NCBI RefSeq assembly: GCF_022410515.1
Contig: NZ_JACSDI010000024.1
Location: 1-64,000 of the forward strand
DNA: 64,000 nt
Origin: Shewanella cutis
GTDB lineage: Bacteria > Pseudomonadota > Gammaproteobacteria > Enterobacterales > Shewanellaceae
Direction: 5' to 3'
This document shows positions 17,512 to 26,982 of the stretch, piece after piece. The first letter of the stretch is position 1. Every line of letters begins with the position of its first letter. The translations under genes were made by a program, and so were the position numbers. The notes under the pieces are model-generated. The model worked only from the letters and a program-made list of their open reading frames with translations, was not told the origin of the DNA and made no database searches.

Positions 17512-18318
17512 TTATATCTCATCTTCCATTAATCGCTCGACCATTTGCAGTAATTCAGGCGAAGCGAGCAACTCAAAACATTCGAGCTTCCTTAAGGCGT
17601 TATCGATATTCAGCCCATCATTTGCCGCTCGGCTAAAGCTCGGGCGCTCAAACATGTGGGTATAAGTTCGAAATAGCCATTGACGCTTTTGTTGTAATAA
17701 AGGATCAAGTCGAACGGCCTCTTCGGCTAAGCTGGTATGACATTGACCAAGTTCACCCCGTAAAAATGCTTGTAGCTCCAATCTTACTTGTTCAATTTCA
17801 GTAAGATAAACCGCAAGGGATTCTGATGTCGCACTGTAATCGTATTCCCTTGCAAGAATAGCCTTAGCCATCATCAACACTTTAGGGTCATGTAAGCCTC
17901 TGATATCAGATTCGAGTGTCACAAACTCAAACTTAGATGCCGCTTGCAAAGACAACACCACACCATCGTTCACATCAACTTTAATTGAAATTCCTGCGCG
18001 CAACTCTTGGGCACAAAATTTAGGGGCTGTGCCCATACGGTGATAAAGCCTAACGCCTTGACCTAAACTCCTTGATATAGGAGAACTAAACATAGAATCA
18101 GCAATGGAATCTGAGTTCAGTTTTAGCTCCAATACAGGTTGAAAGCGCACAGCAATTTGCGGCAGTGGGGTTTGCGAAACCACAATCAGCTCAAGCAAGG
18201 GCGCTCCCATCGTCTCAAGCACAATAAAATCACTGATATTGCTTGGCAACGTTAATACTAGCGATGATGCCTGCGCGACATTCAGTACCATAGGTTCATT
18301 GAGATATTGATGATGCAT
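17512..18318 (-). CDS. Unknown protein upstream of rlmA
   Basis: 268 aa from the ATG at 18318; an alternative ATG nine codons in (MVLNVAQASS) cannot be excluded. Not recognised. No signal peptide, no membrane segments. The first half is mostly beta-type hydrophobic alternation with a PPL-free LELIVVSQTPLPQIAVRF segment; the second half from about residue 150 is helical and charged (EIEQVRLELQAFLRGE, ALRKLECFELL). Probably cytoplasmic. Separated from rlmA by 35 nt, so likely co-transcribed, but that does not establish a function. Confidence 0.75.
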   Translation of the reverse strand: MHHQYLNEPMVLNVAQASSLVLTLPSNISDFIVLETMGAPLLELIVVSQTPLPQIAVRFQPVLELKLNSDSIADSMFSSPISRSLGQGVRLYHRMGTAPKFCAQELRAGISIKVDVNDGVVLSLQAASKFEFVTLESDIRGLHDPKVLMMAKAILAREYDYSATSESLAVYLTEIEQVRLELQAFLRGELGQCHTSLAEEAVRLDPLLQQKRQWLFRTYTHMFERPSFSRAANDGLNIDNALRKLECFELLASPELLQMVERLMEDEI

Positions 18319-18493
18319 AAGACTGATCCCCTGTTTCAGAGGGGATTGTAACTGTCAATCGTGGCAAAGATCACCTGTTAAGCGCTTATCTTTTAGATAT
18401 AATTTCTTAATCAGGATTTTTGCTAATGATAATTGGGGTGAGTTTAAGTGCTATGATGCTATCATTCGACAAAACCGTCATTTGATTGAAATT

Positions 18494-19906
18494 ATGTATA
18501 CTGCATCTCAGCCAAGCATTTTTTGGCACGATTATGAAACATTCGGTGCCAATCCAGCTAAGGATAGACCGGCCCAATTTGCCGGGATCCGCACCGATTT
18601 AGATCTTAACATTATTAGTGAGCCAGAGACCTTTTACTGCAAACAATCAACGGATTACCTGCCCTCACCCGAAGCGATTTTAATTACAGGGATCACACCA
18701 CAATTAGCGAATTTAAAAGGTTTGCCTGAAACCGAGTTTATGGGGCGCATCCATACTCTCTTTAGCCAGGCGAATACCTGTGTCGCAGGCTATAACTCCT
18801 TACGATTTGACGATGAAGTCACCCGCTATGGTTTTTACCGTAACTTTATCGATCCCTATGCCCGCGAATGGCAAAATGGCAATACGCGCTGGGATATCAT
18901 TGATTTAGTGAGAGCTTGTTATGCCTTTAGACCAGATGGGATCCATTGGCCATTAAAAGAAGACGGTTCACCCAGTTTTAAGCTGGAACATCTGACCCAA
19001 GCCAATGGTTTAAGCCATGAAAAAGCACACGATGCAATGTCCGATGTTTACGCCACCATCGCAATGGCAAAACTGATTAAAGAAAAACAACCTAAGTTAT
19101 ATCAGTACTATTTTGAATTGCGCCGTAAACAAGCTGTCAGCGCGCAAATCGACGTACTGAATATGCAACCGCTTGCACATGTAAGTTCAAAAATCAGTGC
19201 AATGCATGGTTGTACCACCCTGATTGCTCCCGTCGCACACCATCCAAGTAACAAAAACGCCATTATTTGCGTAAACTTAGCGATGGATTTAAGCCCGCTG
19301 TTTGAGCTGGATGTCGAGCAGATAAAAACCCGCATGTACACGCCAAGAGCGGAGCTTGCCGACGATGAGTTACCCATCCCAGTCAAGCAGGTGCATCTTA
19401 ATAAATGCCCCTTTATTACTTCGGCCAAAATTTTAGATGATGTGCAGGCAGAAAGACTCAATATTGATAAAGCCTTTGCCAGAGAGCAATACAAACGCTT
19501 AAAGGCTCACCCTGAATTACGGGAGAAGCTGGCGCAACTGTTTGAGCATGATGGCGAAGCAACAACCACAGATCCTGACTTAATGTTGTATTCGGGTGGA
19601 TTTTTCAGCCCTGCCGATAAAGCCAAGATGGAGATCATTCGCCATACCTTGCCTCAAAATTTAGCCGCGCTTGATTTGCAATTTGATGATGGACGCATTC
19701 CCGAAATGCTATTCCGTTATCGGGCGCGCAATTATCCCGAATTGCTTGATGATCAAGAGTCTCATCGCTGGCGCACCTTTTGCCAACAGCGTTTGGCCGA
19801 TCAGGATTATCTGCTCAAGCTTGAAAATCTTCTGCAGGATACCGAAGGCGAAGAGCATAAACAAAAGCTACTCGCCGCCCTGTGCCACTATCTGCGTGGG
19901 TTGTAG
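18494..19906 (+). CDS. sbcB: Exodeoxyribonuclease I
   Basis: 470 aa (E. coli 475) from the ATG at 18494; the frame is open to a TTG at 18482. It degrades single-stranded DNA 3' to 5' and processes recombination and mismatch-repair intermediates. Seen: DnaQ-type Exo I motif WHDYETFG near residue 15, Exo II YNSLRFDDEVTRYGFYRNF near 105, and Exo III with HDAMSDVYATIAMA near 180. The C-terminal SH3-like and helical extensions are present by length. It appears monocistronic; SbcCD, which acts on related substrates, is also in this window at 57-61 kb. Confidence 0.96.
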   Translation: MYTASQPSIFWHDYETFGANPAKDRPAQFAGIRTDLDLNIISEPETFYCKQSTDYLPSPEAILITGITPQLANLKGLPETEFMGRIHTLFSQANTCVAGYNSLRFDDEVTRYGFYRNFIDPYAREWQNGNTRWDIIDLVRACYAFRPDGIHWPLKEDGSPSFKLEHLTQANGLSHEKAHDAMSDVYATIAMAKLIKEKQPKLYQYYFELRRKQAVSAQIDVLNMQPLAHVSSKISAMHGCTTLIAPVAHHPSNKNAIICVNLAMDLSPLFELDVEQIKTRMYTPRAELADDELPIPVKQVHLNKCPFITSAKILDDVQAERLNIDKAFAREQYKRLKAHPELREKLAQLFEHDGEATTTDPDLMLYSGGFFSPADKAKMEIIRHTLPQNLAALDLQFDDGRIPEMLFRYRARNYPELLDDQESHRWRTFCQQRLADQDYLLKLENLLQDTEGEEHKQKLLAALCHYLRGL

Positions 19907-20078
19907 GCCACAAAATAGTCCATGTTTTTGTTGATTTAACGCCTATGATTGATAACTTCTTTCAGATGTTAACTAACAGGCGCAGAATTGAACCATAAAC
20001 GCGAACTAACTCGCATTTATACTGTAACAAAATTACTAGAATGTTCTTCCATGAACTTAACAAACAAGGAGTCGGGAA

Positions 20079-20969
20079 ATGCAAGATAGATTTATCCGAA
20101 GCATAACCCAGCTGCCAACCCCATTGGCTGACGCATTAATTCCCTTATTACATCAAGGTTTTGCGGGACATATCGATGCACAGCAACTGGCAGAGTTAGT
20201 TAAAAGCAGCAATATGACCGAATCAGAGGTGTTACTGGCTTTGTTACCTATTGCCGCCGCCTTGGCCAAACCACCGATTAGTGAGTTTTATGTAGGTGCG
20301 ATTGCCAAAGGAAAAAGTGGCGACATTTATATGGGCGCCAACCTTGAACTGTCTGGCGAAGCCCTCTTCCACTCAGTACATGCTGAGCAAAGCGCCATTA
20401 GTCACGCGTGGCTTAGCGGCGAAAGCCAGATCGTGGATATGATAGTGAATGCCAGCCCCTGCGGTCATTGCCGTCAGTTTATGAATGAATTAGTCGATGG
20501 TGGCCAAATCAAGATCCATTTGCCATCACAAGATAGCCATTTACTGTCCTATTATCTGCCCTACGCGTTTGGACCAAAGGACTTAAATGTTCAGTCACCG
20601 CTGTTAGTCAAGCGGGAAACTGAATTTGCACTCGATAGCAGCGATCCTATGGTGATTGAAGCCTTAGATCATGCGGGCTTAAGCTACGCGCCTTATACCC
20701 AAAGCTATGGGGCGGTTGTTTTAGAAACTGCGGATGGCGCAACCTACTGTGGTCGCTACGCAGAAAACGCCGCGTTTAACCCATCGATGCTCCCAATGCA
20801 AATGGCCCTATCGAATCTGACTCGGCATAACCGTGATTTTGCAGAGATCCGCCGCGCGGTATTGGTGGAATCCTCCCAAGGTAAAATCAGCTTAGTGGGG
20901 GCAACTATGGATGCATTACACGCCGTTGCAGCCATAGAGCTTGAACATATTGTGGTTGATCCTATCTAG
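20079..20969 (+). CDS. cdd: Cytidine deaminase
   Basis: 296 aa, the long dimeric form of enterics (E. coli 294). It deaminates cytidine and deoxycytidine to uridine in pyrimidine salvage. Seen: the zinc site HAEQSAI (His and catalytic Glu) near residue 104 and PCGHCRQFMNE (two Cys) near 130; the C-terminal half is the inactive duplicate domain typical of this form (YGAVVLETADGATYCGRYAENAAFNPS). An AAGGAG ribosome binding site precedes the ATG. Stands alone on the plus strand. Confidence 0.97.
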   Translation: MQDRFIRSITQLPTPLADALIPLLHQGFAGHIDAQQLAELVKSSNMTESEVLLALLPIAAALAKPPISEFYVGAIAKGKSGDIYMGANLELSGEALFHSVHAEQSAISHAWLSGESQIVDMIVNASPCGHCRQFMNELVDGGQIKIHLPSQDSHLLSYYLPYAFGPKDLNVQSPLLVKRETEFALDSSDPMVIEALDHAGLSYAPYTQSYGAVVLETADGATYCGRYAENAAFNPSMLPMQMALSNLTRHNRDFAEIRRAVLVESSQGKISLVGATMDALHAVAAIELEHIVVDPI

Positions 20970-21085
20970 GATAAGTTGACTGTTCAGGGTTATTTTTGCC
21001 GCAATTTGGCTGGAGTGGTTTAGCGAGCATGAGCTTGCCATAACAACATCTCATCTCGAAACGTCAACACGATCTAACTTGTTAA

Positions 21086-21131
21086 CGCGGCGCTTCTGTT
21101 TTACTTCGGTATTAACGTCAGTTGCGCCGCG
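21086..21131. terminator. GC-rich stem-loop between cdd and the DUF1289 gene
   Basis: Perfect 8-bp arms CGCGGCGC (21086-21093) and GCGCCGCG (21124-21131) with a 30-nt loop. It lies between convergent genes, so it could end both transcripts, but neither side has a clear T-run. Confidence 0.4.
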
Positions 21132-21150
21132 ATGTTTAGGTCTATTTTAG

Positions 21151-21366
21151 CTACTCGCCTTGACTGCAACGTTTTGCGATAAAAACCGCTTTACGCTCAG
21201 CCATTTTTTGATAACACGCGCTTCGCTGCTCCACTGTCATGCTTCGCCACGCCAAAATTTCCGCTAGATGCCTAAAACACCCCATGCAAACATCCTGCTG
21301 ATCAAGACAGCAATGTCGGACACAGGGCTGCTCGACACTGTTACTCTGACCAGACCGCATATTCAT
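21151..21366 (-). CDS. DUF1289 family Cys-rich small protein
   Basis: 71 aa (69 if the second ATG at 21360 is used). Seen: CVRHCCLDQQDVCMGCFRHL followed by E-I-L-A-W and MTVEQR, the DUF1289 signature of spaced cysteines (C-x3-CC-x6-C-x2-C) and a conserved Trp. Such proteins are thought to bind a metal; no activity is established. The start overlaps the end of the VOC gene by 20-26 nt, so the two genes are translationally coupled. Confidence 0.85.
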   Translation of the reverse strand: MNMRSGQSNSVEQPCVRHCCLDQQDVCMGCFRHLAEILAWRSMTVEQRSACYQKMAERKAVFIAKRCSQGE

Positions 21367-21691
21367 TGCCTGCAGGCTCTATAAAATGGAAACGGCGCCC
21401 ACCCGGGAAGCTAAAAATCTCAGTGCTTATGGTGCCGCCAGCCGCGATAACTGCGGCTAAAGTTTCTTCCAAGGCATGACTGTATAACACAATCAGGGGA
21501 CAGCCCTTCTCTAGGGTAAAACTGACCTCGGCTTGATAAATACCACCCGTTATCCCCACATCAATAAAGCAACTGTACTGTGGACCATAATCCTCAAAAC
21601 GCCAACCAAATACAGTATTGAAAAACGCTTTAGAGCGGCCAATATCCGCGGTTGGAATTTCTAAATAATTGATTGTGTGATGACGATTCAT
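21341..21691 (-). CDS. VOC-superfamily (glyoxalase/bleomycin-resistance fold) protein
   Basis: 116 aa. One paired beta-alpha-beta-beta-beta unit: starts HHTINYLEIPTADIGRSKAFFNTVFGWRFEDYG, the usual N terminus of short VOC proteins, and ends RRFHFIEPAGNEYAVWSE, which carries the usual Glu/Pro metal-side motif. These dimeric proteins bind metal and act as isomerases, dioxygenases or binding proteins; the substrate is unknown. A second, different VOC protein lies 1.1 kb away on the other strand. Confidence 0.88.
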   Translation of the reverse strand: MNRHHTINYLEIPTADIGRSKAFFNTVFGWRFEDYGPQYSCFIDVGITGGIYQAEVSFTLEKGCPLIVLYSHALEETLAAVIAAGGTISTEIFSFPGGRRFHFIEPAGNEYAVWSE

Positions 21692-21721
21692 AACCTTCCC
21701 TGCAGAACGAAAAATTTATCA

Positions 21722-21747
21722 ATAAAAAAGGGAGCCGATGCTCCCTT
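21722..21747 (-). terminator. Terminator of the DUF445 gene
   Basis: Inverted repeat AAGGGAGC / GCTCCCTT (21728-21735, 21740-21747) with a 4-nt loop and a TTTTTTATTG tail on the minus strand, 22 nt after the DUF445 stop. Confidence 0.85.
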
Positions 21748-21769
21748 CGCAATGGTGGCTAGTGCCAGA

Positions 21770-22474
21770 TTAACCTTGTACTAAGGCAGCGACAAGTCCG
21801 ATGGCGCCACCAAACACCCCACCCCAAACGACTAGCCAGCCTAAGTGCGTTTGGATCATCTCCTGCACTATCTGTTTTACCATTTGTGGCGTTAATTCAT
21901 TTAAGCGTTGCTCTACGATATTGGCAATCTTATTTTGCAGATCAGCCATCACATTTGGTTGTTCAAGTTCTTGCTTCAATAGCTCGCGGAATTGTTCGCT
22001 CTCGGCCATGTCGATCAACGAAGCTTTCATCTTCTCAATAAAGGGTTCTTTTAACGGCATTAACGCCTCAGTTCCCCCAAACATGGCTAACATGCCACCA
22101 AATGAAGATTGCGCAACAGTATTGACTAAGGCATCAAATGACGGCGCCAAATCCACTTTCTCAATCACAGGCGCCAAATCGATTTGGCTTATGCCTTCTT
22201 TTTCGGACAGAAAACGATCGATGTTTTCTGTGGTAAAGAACTGTTTCATCATCAAATGGGCAATGCCGACCTTAAATTCTTCAAACCTTGAGGGCACCAC
22301 TCCCGAACCATATAAACCTGGGACTTTCTCAAACAACATATACACCGCAAGCCAATTGGTAATGGCACCAGATAACGCAAACAACCCCACATTAAACAAA
22401 ATGGGTAAGCTCAGTACGTATCCCAAGATCACACAAATGCCAGCCAATAGATTAGTCACTAAACTCTTATTCAA
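21770..22474 (-). CDS. DUF445 family membrane protein
   Basis: 234 aa. N-terminal two hydrophobic segments at about residues 5-45 (LLAGICVILGYVLSLPILFNVGLFALSGAITNWLAVYMLFE is the conserved DUF445 start, with the ALTNxLAVxMLF-type motif), then a long helical, charged domain (about 75-205) and a C-terminal membrane segment (WLVVWGGVFGGAIGLVAALVQG, given here in parts: VVWGGVFGGAIGLVAAL). The family occurs widely in bacterial inner membranes with no established role. It has its own terminator. Confidence 0.85.
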   Translation of the reverse strand: MNKSLVTNLLAGICVILGYVLSLPILFNVGLFALSGAITNWLAVYMLFEKVPGLYGSGVVPSRFEEFKVGIAHLMMKQFFTTENIDRFLSEKEGISQIDLAPVIEKVDLAPSFDALVNTVAQSSFGGMLAMFGGTEALMPLKEPFIEKMKASLIDMAESEQFRELLKQELEQPNVMADLQNKIANIVEQRLNELTPQMVKQIVQEMIQTHLGWLVVWGGVFGGAIGLVAALVQG

Positions 22475-22827
22475 TCTTTAATCCCCTCGTACACTATCTC
22501 ATGGATTGTCAATATCGCTAGTTTAGCAAGCGAAGGGGAGCAAGGTCTAATGCTGAAAAATGAGGCCAATCCTATCAATAAACCGGAAAATCTCTGCAAA
22601 CTCAGCAAACACTCGCTGTAGCCACAATAAGACAAAAACAAAGCAAACACGGCGAAGGCGTTTTAGTTATTTCATTAATTAACATTAACTTAGTTTAATG
22701 ATTTACAGTAAAAAATAATCACGCATTTCTTGCTTAGCTTAGGAATTATTGAAAAGCATCGTCTACACTAAAAATGGCAACAGCCTCACCACAACGTTCA
22801 ATAACGTAAAACATAAGGGATGCGCTT
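22475..22827. other. Divergent promoter region, no gene seen
   Basis: 353 nt between the DUF445 start (minus) and the VOC start (plus). A/T-rich around 22660-22740. No ORF with a credible start, no RNA gene and no clear operator were recognised. Confidence 0.5.
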
Positions 22828-23208
22828 ATGGACTCTGCATTTAATACCGCTGGCGCCTTAGGTTGGCATGAACTCACGACCCACAACACCGAAGAGGCCA
22901 TGCGCTTTTATGGCGAAGTGTTTGGTTGGCAATTTAGAACGGTCAAAATGCCTCACGGTCACTACCATTTGATTGAAAACCAAGGTGTGGGAATTGGCGG
23001 TATAACCGATAATCTGCTACCAGCATTGCCTTCGCATTGGACAGGCTATGTCACGGTAACGGATGTTGATTTGGTCGCGATCAATGCTAAAAAGCTTGGT
23101 GGCGATATTCTATTTGGCCCAGAAGATATTCCTAAAGTGGGTCGCTTTTGTTGGATAAAAGATCCACAAGGCGCCATTATCGCAGCAATAAGTTATCTCA
23201 CAGCTTAA
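22828..23208 (+). CDS. VOC-superfamily (glyoxalase-like) protein
   Basis: 126 aa. Seen: LGWHELTTHNTEEAMRFYGEVFGWQ at the N terminus, the conserved helix of VOC domains with the W-x-E metal-ligand start, and FCWIKDPQGAIIAAISYL at the end. The family includes short proteins similar to CFP-30B and other predicted lactoylglutathione lyase relatives. The enzymatic role is not known. The ATG at 22828 follows AAGGGATG. It stands alone on the plus strand. Confidence 0.88.
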   Translation: MDSAFNTAGALGWHELTTHNTEEAMRFYGEVFGWQFRTVKMPHGHYHLIENQGVGIGGITDNLLPALPSHWTGYVTVTDVDLVAINAKKLGGDILFGPEDIPKVGRFCWIKDPQGAIIAAISYLTA

Positions 23209-23459
23209 GCTAAATCACTGGTGTAAGCATGCTTAGTGGTAATCAAATAATACATCTTGAATACAAAATGTTGCCCTCGTAAAGCAAGGGTTATGACTTA
23301 ACATGTTTTCAGGCTTACATCGGTTGCCATACGGTAACACTCAGATTTAACTAAAAAAAACTTAAAACAACTCATGCACACATAAGCATTATTCGCTAGA
23401 ATAACCACACTTATTGATAGATTTCGCGCCAGCGTGCGTATTGGAGCCTTAATCTGACT

Positions 23460-26400
23460 ATGTTAACTCAGCTATCACGGTTAAAACTCGCGTTTTTTAA
23501 TCGCCCCCGATACCAACGAATTCTCGTCTATTTAACGATTATCTACTTAAGCTACCTTATCGCCCTCGGTTTAGTGCTTCCCAAGGCCATAGTCGCCTTC
23601 GCCCCTGAGAAGCTTTCGCAGGTGCTGGGGCGCCCAGTCAATGTACAGAATATTCATATCAATCCTTTTAACTATCAGGTCAATATCGACCAGTTCACAG
23701 TTAAAGGAAAAGACAATGAGGATTTTGCCGGATTAGCACAGCTCCAATTTGAAGTTGACTTTTGGCAGTCAGTATTCAATCAAGCCTTAGTGATTGATCA
23801 TATCCAGCTGCAGGCGCCCTTCGCTAATATCAGTAGATTTCAAACTCCTGGGGGAACCCAGTTCAACTTTGACGACATCATTACCACGCTCAATCAGGCT
23901 AAAACCCCCAGTGAGTCAGATACCAACACTGAACAATCACGTCCTTTGCGTATTATCTTAGGTGAGTTAACCGTCAGTGCAGCTAAGTTCAAATTTGACG
24001 ATAAAATAACAAAATCGCTAATTGATTATCCCAATATCAACTTCACACTCAGTCAATTAGATACTGAATACCTGCTGTCATCCACTCCTGCTAGCGTAGC
24101 TAACACGCCACAAGCTAAAGATGCAGTGACAAACAAGGCCACTCCAGCAACAACAGCGGCGAATAGCACTCCAGCAACATCGGCGGCAAATGCCACTACG
24201 ACTATCGTGCATAACCAATTTGTGGCCCAGTTGCAGGATGCCCACGCCGGTGAGGTCAGTCTTAGCGGACAATTTCAGCTCTTTCCCTTTAAGCTCGTCG
24301 GGGATGTTCAACTTGCCAAACTTCAACTCGCACCACTCTGGCAATTTGTTGCCAATCAATTCAATGTCAAACTGGGCACAGGTGAGCTCAGTTTCAAGAC
24401 CCATTACCAAGTCGATTTACCCGAGCAAGGTGAATTACAACTCACAGCCGAACGTGGGCAAGTGATTGTTCAAAAAGTGGATTTACTTAATGGCGACCAA
24501 TCGGTTATCACCCTCCCCCTGCTGGCGGTTGATGGGATCAACGTCAATCTGGCCAAGCAGCGGGTCAACATCAAGCAAATCCACAGTGAAGGCTTAAGTC
24601 TTAAGGCCAAGCTGGATGAACAAGGCATCGATTTAGTGCAACTGTTGATGCCCAAATCGATGGCAACGACCTCTAGTACAGCAACTGCCCCTGAAGCATC
24701 TGAAGCATCTGAAGCATCTGAAGCATCTGAAGCATCTGAAGCATCTGAAGCATCTGAAGCATCTGAAGCATCTGAAGCATCTGAAGCATCTGAAGCATCT
24801 GAAGCGATAATAGCCAAGCCCACCACTTCGCAAGCTGTGGTGGATAACAGTGCTACTGAAAATGCCAATGGATGGCTTGTCACTCTTGATGGGCTAAGTA
24901 TCGACAACTATGACATTCAGCTAGAGGAGCAAAAGCTCAGCAAAACGGCGCAGCAATGGCGAGTCTATCCATTAGATTTTTCAACCCAAACCATAGTAAG
25001 CGATTTAAAAGCCCCAATTGAATACCAACTCTCCTTTGGGCTAAACGACAAAGGCCATTTTGCCTCCAAGGGACAAATCGATGTGCTCGAGCAGTCGATT
25101 AACGCTAACCTCAAAGTGGCGCAACTGGCCTTAGCCCAATTCCAACCTTACCTTGAGCCCTATGTAAATATGCAGCTCAAAAGCGGTCTATTCAGTAGCG
25201 ATGGAAAGCTTCACGCCGATGGCAAAGGTAAAGCCATTTATCAAGGTAGTGTTGAGCTAGATGATTTGAATATCCTCGACAATATCCGTAAAGCACCATT
25301 GGTGAAATGGCAAAAAATGCATATTAATCAGCTTGATTTTGACCAGCAACAAAATCAAATCAAGATTGATCATTTACGCTTTGAAAAGCCTTACGCCAAG
25401 GTCGTTATCGCGAAGGATCGCACCACGAATATCAGTAATCTGATTGTTGAACAGCAAGCTATAAACGCATCTAACGCCGTCGAGCAAACGGCACAAACAA
25501 GTGCTCAAGCACAAACCAGCGCGAATGCTGTTGCGCCATCCAAAACCGCACCTAAACAACCCGAGTTAAGTTTAGATATTCAAAAGATCAGCTTTAACCA
25601 AGGCTCGGCATTTTTTGCCGATAATTCCCTAACGCCGAACTTTGCCTCAGGCATAGAACAGCTCGAAGGTCATATTAGCCACTTATCTTCTAAGCCCAAC
25701 ACTAAGGCATCGGTCGATATTAAAGGCAAAATTGATCGCTATGCGCCAGTCACGTTAAAAGGGGATATTAACCCTCTGTTAGATAAACCTTATCTTGACT
25801 TAGACCTCGTCTTTAAGAGTGTTGAGCTAACGTCAGTAAACCCTTATTCGGGCACCTATGCAGGCTATTACATTGATAAAGGCCAATTGTCGTTGGCACT
25901 TAACTACAAACTTGAGCAAAACCAACTCAAGGGCAGTAACCACTTAGTCATTGATCAACTCAAACTGGGTAAACGCAGTAACAGTGATTTGGCCACCAGT
26001 TTGCCGGTAACGTTAGCAATCGCCCTATTGCAAGATCGCCACGGCGTGATTGACCTCGGGATGGAAGTATCAGGTGATGTAGACTCTCCAAGCTTTAGCG
26101 TAGGTAGCATCATCATGACAGCCATCACCAATGTGATTACTAAAGCCGTGACAGCTCCCTTCTCTTTCCTTGCAGGTCTTATTGGCTCAGATGAAACCTT
26201 AGATAAGATCCCCTTTAATGCAGGCCAATTTACCCTCACTTCCCGCGAGCAAGAAAGCCTAGATAAACTCGCCAAAGGCTTAGCGGATAGACCCATGCTG
26301 CAACTTAGCCTTGAGGGCAGTGTCAACGCAGTAAACGATAGCCAAGTGATTGCGGAGCGTATGATGAAACGCAAACTGGCTACTCTAGCGAATATGCAGC

Positions 26401-26786
26401 CAACGGAATTGCCAGCGGATCTCAGTCCAAGTCAGTTTCCATCGCAAGGACCACTGGCCGATGCACTTATCAAACTCTATGAGCAGGAAGTCAAAGCCAA
26501 TCCAGAGGATGTGAAGGCCAATATTGTGAGTGAAACCAAAGACACTCCACTCAGTAATGAGGAGCTCACCACTCGTTGGCATATCGCACTTTATAACCTC
26601 TCAGTAAAAGCGCAAACGGTCAGCCAAGGCATGTTGGGGGATTTAGCACAGGAGAGAGCTAAATCTGTCAAAGCCTACCTTGTCGACAGTAAAGGCATCG
26701 CCCCTGAACGTATTTTCCTCCTCGAAAGTCGTGTCAGCCTCAATCAAGATGCAGCCCAAGTGAATATGAGCATTGAAGCAAAATAA
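23460..26786 (+). CDS. DUF748 (AsmA-like) envelope protein
   Basis: 1108 aa. A short cytoplasmic N terminus and one membrane segment (about residues 22-45, YLTIIYLSYLIALGLVLPK) are followed by a large periplasmic beta-rich region with AsmA/TamB-like repeats (VNVQNIHINPFNYQVNIDQF; IDRYAPVTLKGDINPLL; IDKGQLSLALNYKL), the DUF748 hallmark. The last 200 residues have an OmpA-like look (QERAKSVKAYLVDSKGIAPERIFLLE). AsmA-like proteins are believed to help move lipids between membranes. At residues about 412-447 there is a run of 12 Glu-Ala-Ser units encoded by a perfect 9-bp repeat, and at about 228-245 a TPATTAANS / TPATSAANA duplication: both fall in linkers. Confidence 0.85.
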   Translation: MLTQLSRLKLAFFNRPRYQRILVYLTIIYLSYLIALGLVLPKAIVAFAPEKLSQVLGRPVNVQNIHINPFNYQVNIDQFTVKGKDNEDFAGLAQLQFEVDFWQSVFNQALVIDHIQLQAPFANISRFQTPGGTQFNFDDIITTLNQAKTPSESDTNTEQSRPLRIILGELTVSAAKFKFDDKITKSLIDYPNINFTLSQLDTEYLLSSTPASVANTPQAKDAVTNKATPATTAANSTPATSAANATTTIVHNQFVAQLQDAHAGEVSLSGQFQLFPFKLVGDVQLAKLQLAPLWQFVANQFNVKLGTGELSFKTHYQVDLPEQGELQLTAERGQVIVQKVDLLNGDQSVITLPLLAVDGINVNLAKQRVNIKQIHSEGLSLKAKLDEQGIDLVQLLMPKSMATTSSTATAPEASEASEASEASEASEASEASEASEASEASEASEASEAIIAKPTTSQAVVDNSATENANGWLVTLDGLSIDNYDIQLEEQKLSKTAQQWRVYPLDFSTQTIVSDLKAPIEYQLSFGLNDKGHFASKGQIDVLEQSINANLKVAQLALAQFQPYLEPYVNMQLKSGLFSSDGKLHADGKGKAIYQGSVELDDLNILDNIRKAPLVKWQKMHINQLDFDQQQNQIKIDHLRFEKPYAKVVIAKDRTTNISNLIVEQQAINASNAVEQTAQTSAQAQTSANAVAPSKTAPKQPELSLDIQKISFNQGSAFFADNSLTPNFASGIEQLEGHISHLSSKPNTKASVDIKGKIDRYAPVTLKGDINPLLDKPYLDLDLVFKSVELTSVNPYSGTYAGYYIDKGQLSLALNYKLEQNQLKGSNHLVIDQLKLGKRSNSDLATSLPVTLAIALLQDRHGVIDLGMEVSGDVDSPSFSVGSIIMTAITNVITKAVTAPFSFLAGLIGSDETLDKIPFNAGQFTLTSREQESLDKLAKGLADRPMLQLSLEGSVNAVNDSQVIAERMMKRKLATLANMQPTELPADLSPSQFPSQGPLADALIKLYEQEVKANPEDVKANIVSETKDTPLSNEELTTRWHIALYNLSVKAQTVSQGMLGDLAQERAKSVKAYLVDSKGIAPERIFLLESRVSLNQDAAQVNMSIEAK
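24141..24194 (+). repeat. Two-copy 27-bp coding repeat
   Basis: Copies at 24141-24167 and 24168-24194, starting ACTCCAGCAACA and differing at a few bases, encode TPATTAANS and TPATSAANA inside the DUF748 protein, in a low-complexity linker. Confidence 0.8.
24693..24805 (+). repeat. 9-bp tandem repeat GAAGCATCT, 12 copies plus partial
   Basis: Twelve identical units from 24693 to 24800 followed by GAAGC. The unit is a multiple of three and encodes Glu-Ala-Ser, so changes in copy number keep the frame. The copies are identical at the nucleotide level, which suggests recent slippage expansion. Confidence 0.97.
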
Positions 26787-26810
26787 TACGCCGCTTAGAC
26801 TCTAGAAAAT

Positions 26811-26838
26811 AAAATGCCCAGTTCTCACTGGGCATTTT
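26811..26838 (+). terminator. Terminator of the DUF748 gene
   Basis: Perfect 11-bp arms AAAATGCCCAG / CTGGGCATTTT with a 6-nt loop, beginning about 25 nt after the stop. Confidence 0.88.
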
Positions 26839-26982
26839 CATTTGGTTATTTGGATAACATCACCACTCTGTATTACTTGGCCTAAAGTAGGCCTTAGGTT
26901 ACACTCCGCGGCTTTATGAGAGCGGAATCACATTTTGTGTTTTCTCCATTCGCACAGCAAAGCACTTTTACTCGAGGTAGTT

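Noticed and set aside
24470..24907. Minus-strand open frames across the 9-bp repeat, giving Ser-Asp-Ala or Arg-Cys-Phe repeats.
   Set aside because: They are by-products of a stop-free tandem repeat lying in the DUF748 gene on the plus strand, with no start signals of their own.
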